Shown: positions 62,300-64,000 of the stretch, piece by piece
How positions within the stretch are numbered: the stretch's first letter is position 1
How the letters are laid out: the number at the start of each line of letters is the position of its first letter
Origin: Bacteroidota bacterium
Lineage (GTDB): Bacteria > Bacteroidota > Bacteroidia > Bacteroidales > F082
Direction: 5' to 3'
Length of the DNA: 64,000 bases
NCBI GenBank assembly: GCA_016845175.1
Contig: JAERTD010000040.1
Location: 124,001 to 188,000, forward strand
Notes under the pieces: generated by a model
Databases searched by the model: none
What the model was told of the DNA's origin: nothing
The model's input: only the letters and a program-made list of their open reading frames with translations
Translations under genes and position numbers: made by a program

Positions 62300-62307
62300 T
62301 ACATTTG
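62300..62307 (+). promoter_or_regulatory. -7 box (TACATTTG) for rpoN
   Basis: TACATTTG lies 34 bases before ATG 62342. No -33 TTG at the expected distance. Confidence 0.45.
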
Positions 62308-62341
62308 TCTAAATGCATACTCCAGATCAAATATAGATCCC

Positions 62342-63826
62342 ATGCTGAACCAACGTTTACAGCAGAAATTATTACAAAAACTATCGCCGCAGCAAATTTT
62401 GCTTATGAAACTGCTGCAGATACCTGCCGTTGGTCTGGAGCAACGTGTGAAGCAGGAAATTGAAGAGAATCCGGCCCTTGAAGTTGATGAGGCAGATTTG
62501 GGTGAGGAGAATAGTGATGATCCCTTGGCTGATGATGATTATGACGAAGACGGTGATCAAATAGAAGTGAAGGATAAGGATGAGGAATTTGACTTTGACG
62601 ATTACCTTCAGGATGATGATGACATCCCTCATTATAAACTATCAGCAAACAACTACAGTGCGGATGATGAAAGACGCGAAATACCATTTGCCTCTGGTGT
62701 TAGCTTTCACGAATTACTGATACAACAATTGGGCTTGCGTCATTTTGAAGAGCATAAATACAATATTGGCATGTATATCATTGGCAATATTGATGACTCG
62801 GGTTATCTGCAACGTACAGTTGATGCAATGGTTGATGATCTGGCCTTCATGCAAAACATCACCACCGATAAGTTTGAGGTATTGGAAGTGCTGGAAGCCA
62901 TTCAGGAATTTGATCCCACAGGCGTTGGTGCCAGAAACCTACAGGAATGTCTGCTCATTCAACTCCGGAAAATCAGCAAGCTTAATCCATCCACTACCAT
63001 TGATCTGGCCATCCGAATAGTAACCAGGTATTTCAATGAGTTTACAAAAAAACACTATCAGAAAATAATGAAGCGTCTGGAAATTGATGAAGATCAGTTA
63101 AAGGATGCCATGGATGAAATCCTGAATTTGAATCCAAAACCCGGAAACTCACTCAGTGAGACCACACGTACCAATCATTATATCATACCTGATTTTACCA
63201 TCAACAATACCAATGGTAACCTTGAACTGGTGCTAAACTCTTGGAATATGCCCGACTTGAGAGTCAGCAACACCTATTCCGGTATGATTCAGGATATGAG
63301 CAAGCAAAAGAAAACCAAAAAGCAAAAAGAAGCTTACTCCTTTATCAAGCAGAAAATTGATTCCGCCAAATGGTTTATCGAAGCCATCAGACAGCGTCAG
63401 AATACCCTGTATTCAACCATGAGTACCATCATGGAATACCAATATGAATACTTTTTGTCAGGAGATGAGACTGATCTCAAGCCCATGATTCTCAAGGACA
63501 TTGCAGAAAGGGTTCATTTGGACATTTCTACCATATCCAGGGTGGCTAACAGTAAATATGTACAAACACCTTTTGGCACTTTTTTATTGAAAAGTTTTTT
63601 CAGTGAATCCATGCAAAAGGAGGATGGTGAAGAGATTTCAACCCGGGAAATCAAGACCATTTTAAAAGACATTATCGAAGGAGAAACCAAAAGGAAACCT
63701 TTTACCGATGAGTATCTGACAAAACTACTAAAGGAAAAAGGATATAATATTGCTCGGCGAACCGTGGCCAAATATCGCGAGCAGTTAGGAATTCCTGTGG
63801 CTCGCCTTCGTAAGGAGCTCACATAA
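62342..63826 (+). CDS. rpoN: RNA polymerase sigma-54 factor
   Basis: 494 residues. N-terminal activator-interaction region I (LNQRLQQKLLQKLSPQQILLMKLLQIP), an acidic region II (about 45-110), core-binding region, and the C-terminal DNA-binding part with the helix-turn-helix (DISTISRVANSKYVQTPFG) and RpoN box ARRTVAKYRE (471-480). It reads -24/-12 promoters and needs AAA+ activators such as the regulator at 18.1-19.5 kb. Preceded by its own -7 box and a weak terminator. Confidence 0.97.
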   Translation: MLNQRLQQKLLQKLSPQQILLMKLLQIPAVGLEQRVKQEIEENPALEVDEADLGEENSDDPLADDDYDEDGDQIEVKDKDEEFDFDDYLQDDDDIPHYKLSANNYSADDERREIPFASGVSFHELLIQQLGLRHFEEHKYNIGMYIIGNIDDSGYLQRTVDAMVDDLAFMQNITTDKFEVLEVLEAIQEFDPTGVGARNLQECLLIQLRKISKLNPSTTIDLAIRIVTRYFNEFTKKHYQKIMKRLEIDEDQLKDAMDEILNLNPKPGNSLSETTRTNHYIIPDFTINNTNGNLELVLNSWNMPDLRVSNTYSGMIQDMSKQKKTKKQKEAYSFIKQKIDSAKWFIEAIRQRQNTLYSTMSTIMEYQYEYFLSGDETDLKPMILKDIAERVHLDISTISRVANSKYVQTPFGTFLLKSFFSESMQKEDGEEISTREIKTILKDIIEGETKRKPFTDEYLTKLLKEKGYNIARRTVAKYREQLGIPVARLRKELT

Positions 63827-63896
63827 TATATGGCTTTGATTCTGCCAATTTTAAAAGCATGACCTTTGTTAGTATCGATTTAACCCTCGTCTATTC

Positions 63897-64000
63897 ATGT
63901 CAACAAAACCCTTAGATCTGGAGAAAAAAATTGCCCAATTTATCTCAGTGGTATTCCACCCGCTTTTGATACCCAGCTATGTACTCTTGCTGCTTTTTCA
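63897..64000 (+). CDS. Start of a membrane protein (cut by window edge)
   Basis: 34 residues from ATG 63897: MSTKPLDLEKKIAQF, then ISVVFHPLLIPSYVLLLLF, the first membrane helix with an HPLLIP motif. Bacteroidota genomes often encode a multi-pass membrane protein with this opening downstream of rpoN or asnS; I do not know its function. 70 bases after rpoN. Confidence 0.7.
   Translation, partial: MSTKPLDLEKKIAQFISVVFHPLLIPSYVLLLLF

Noticed and set aside
1..64000. Search for tRNA, rRNA, CRISPR arrays, insertion sequences, integrases and prophage genes
   Set aside because: No cloverleaf with TTCRANNC loop, no regular spaced repeats, no transposase or recombinase domains and no terminal repeats were seen.

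Overview
The window looks like a chromosomal segment of a Bacteroidota bacterium. The reasons are gliding genes gldE and gldD behind mutY and ssb, a secreted peptidase with a type IX secretion C-terminal sorting domain, GIN-domain and DUF3857 families, many -7 boxes of the TAnnTTTG type, and mostly absent Shine-Dalgarno sequences. A marine or sediment Bacteroidia lineage is a guess. Almost all of it reads as ordinary vertically inherited sequence. I see no IS element, prophage, CRISPR array, rRNA or tRNA, and no wholly new system. The items most worth checking are small or regulatory.

Layout. 1-1.5 kb: the end of an unidentified enzyme and an SCP2-type thiolase, then a convergent YjbQ gene. 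2-6.3 kb: an ECF sigma factor, an anti-sigma-like membrane protein, two predicted repetitive envelope proteins (one a GIN lipoprotein) and two beta-barrel-like proteins. 6.4-11.1 kb: ElbB, nitronate monooxygenase, then acyl-CoA dehydrogenase with etfBA, a beta-oxidation electron-transfer unit. 11.1-16.7 kb (minus): a DUF3857/transglutaminase pair, one of them lacking its catalytic residues, an M28 peptidase and a nitroreductase. 16.7-23 kb: an NtrC/NtrY-like two-component system divergent from an ABC/FtsX exporter, with a structured intergenic region. 23.2-25.8 kb: a LiaF-like protein with a LytS/LytR pair. 25.9-33.1 kb (minus): Dus, TlpA-like thioredoxin, Lnt, alpha/beta hydrolase, YhhN, HflX, TrpS.

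33.2-38.1 kb: a SAM-I riboswitch with terminator leads metZ-metX-thrA, so the branch from aspartate to homocysteine is probably under SAM control. 38-45 kb: radical SAM protein, polyprenyl synthetase, PhoR/PhoB-like pair, a barrel protein, thioredoxin-like protein, QueG, RuvB. 45.4-47.6 kb: a usp-SPOR-usp cassette. 47.6-49.7 kb: RNase G, a 29-residue basic protein resembling the bS22/mS38 family, and HU. 49.8-55.9 kb: mutY, ssb, gldE, gldD and the secreted carboxypeptidase. 56.1-64 kb: CorA, DAHP synthase/chorismate mutase, a small membrane protein, PhzF, RluA-type synthase, AsnS, RpoN and the start of a membrane protein.

RpoN at the right end and the sigma-54-type activator at 18-19.5 kb imply sigma-54 regulation in this organism. 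A sigma-54-like site lies in front of the ABC exporter genes. Start codons were moved downstream of the longest reading frame in several genes; reasons are given in each entry.
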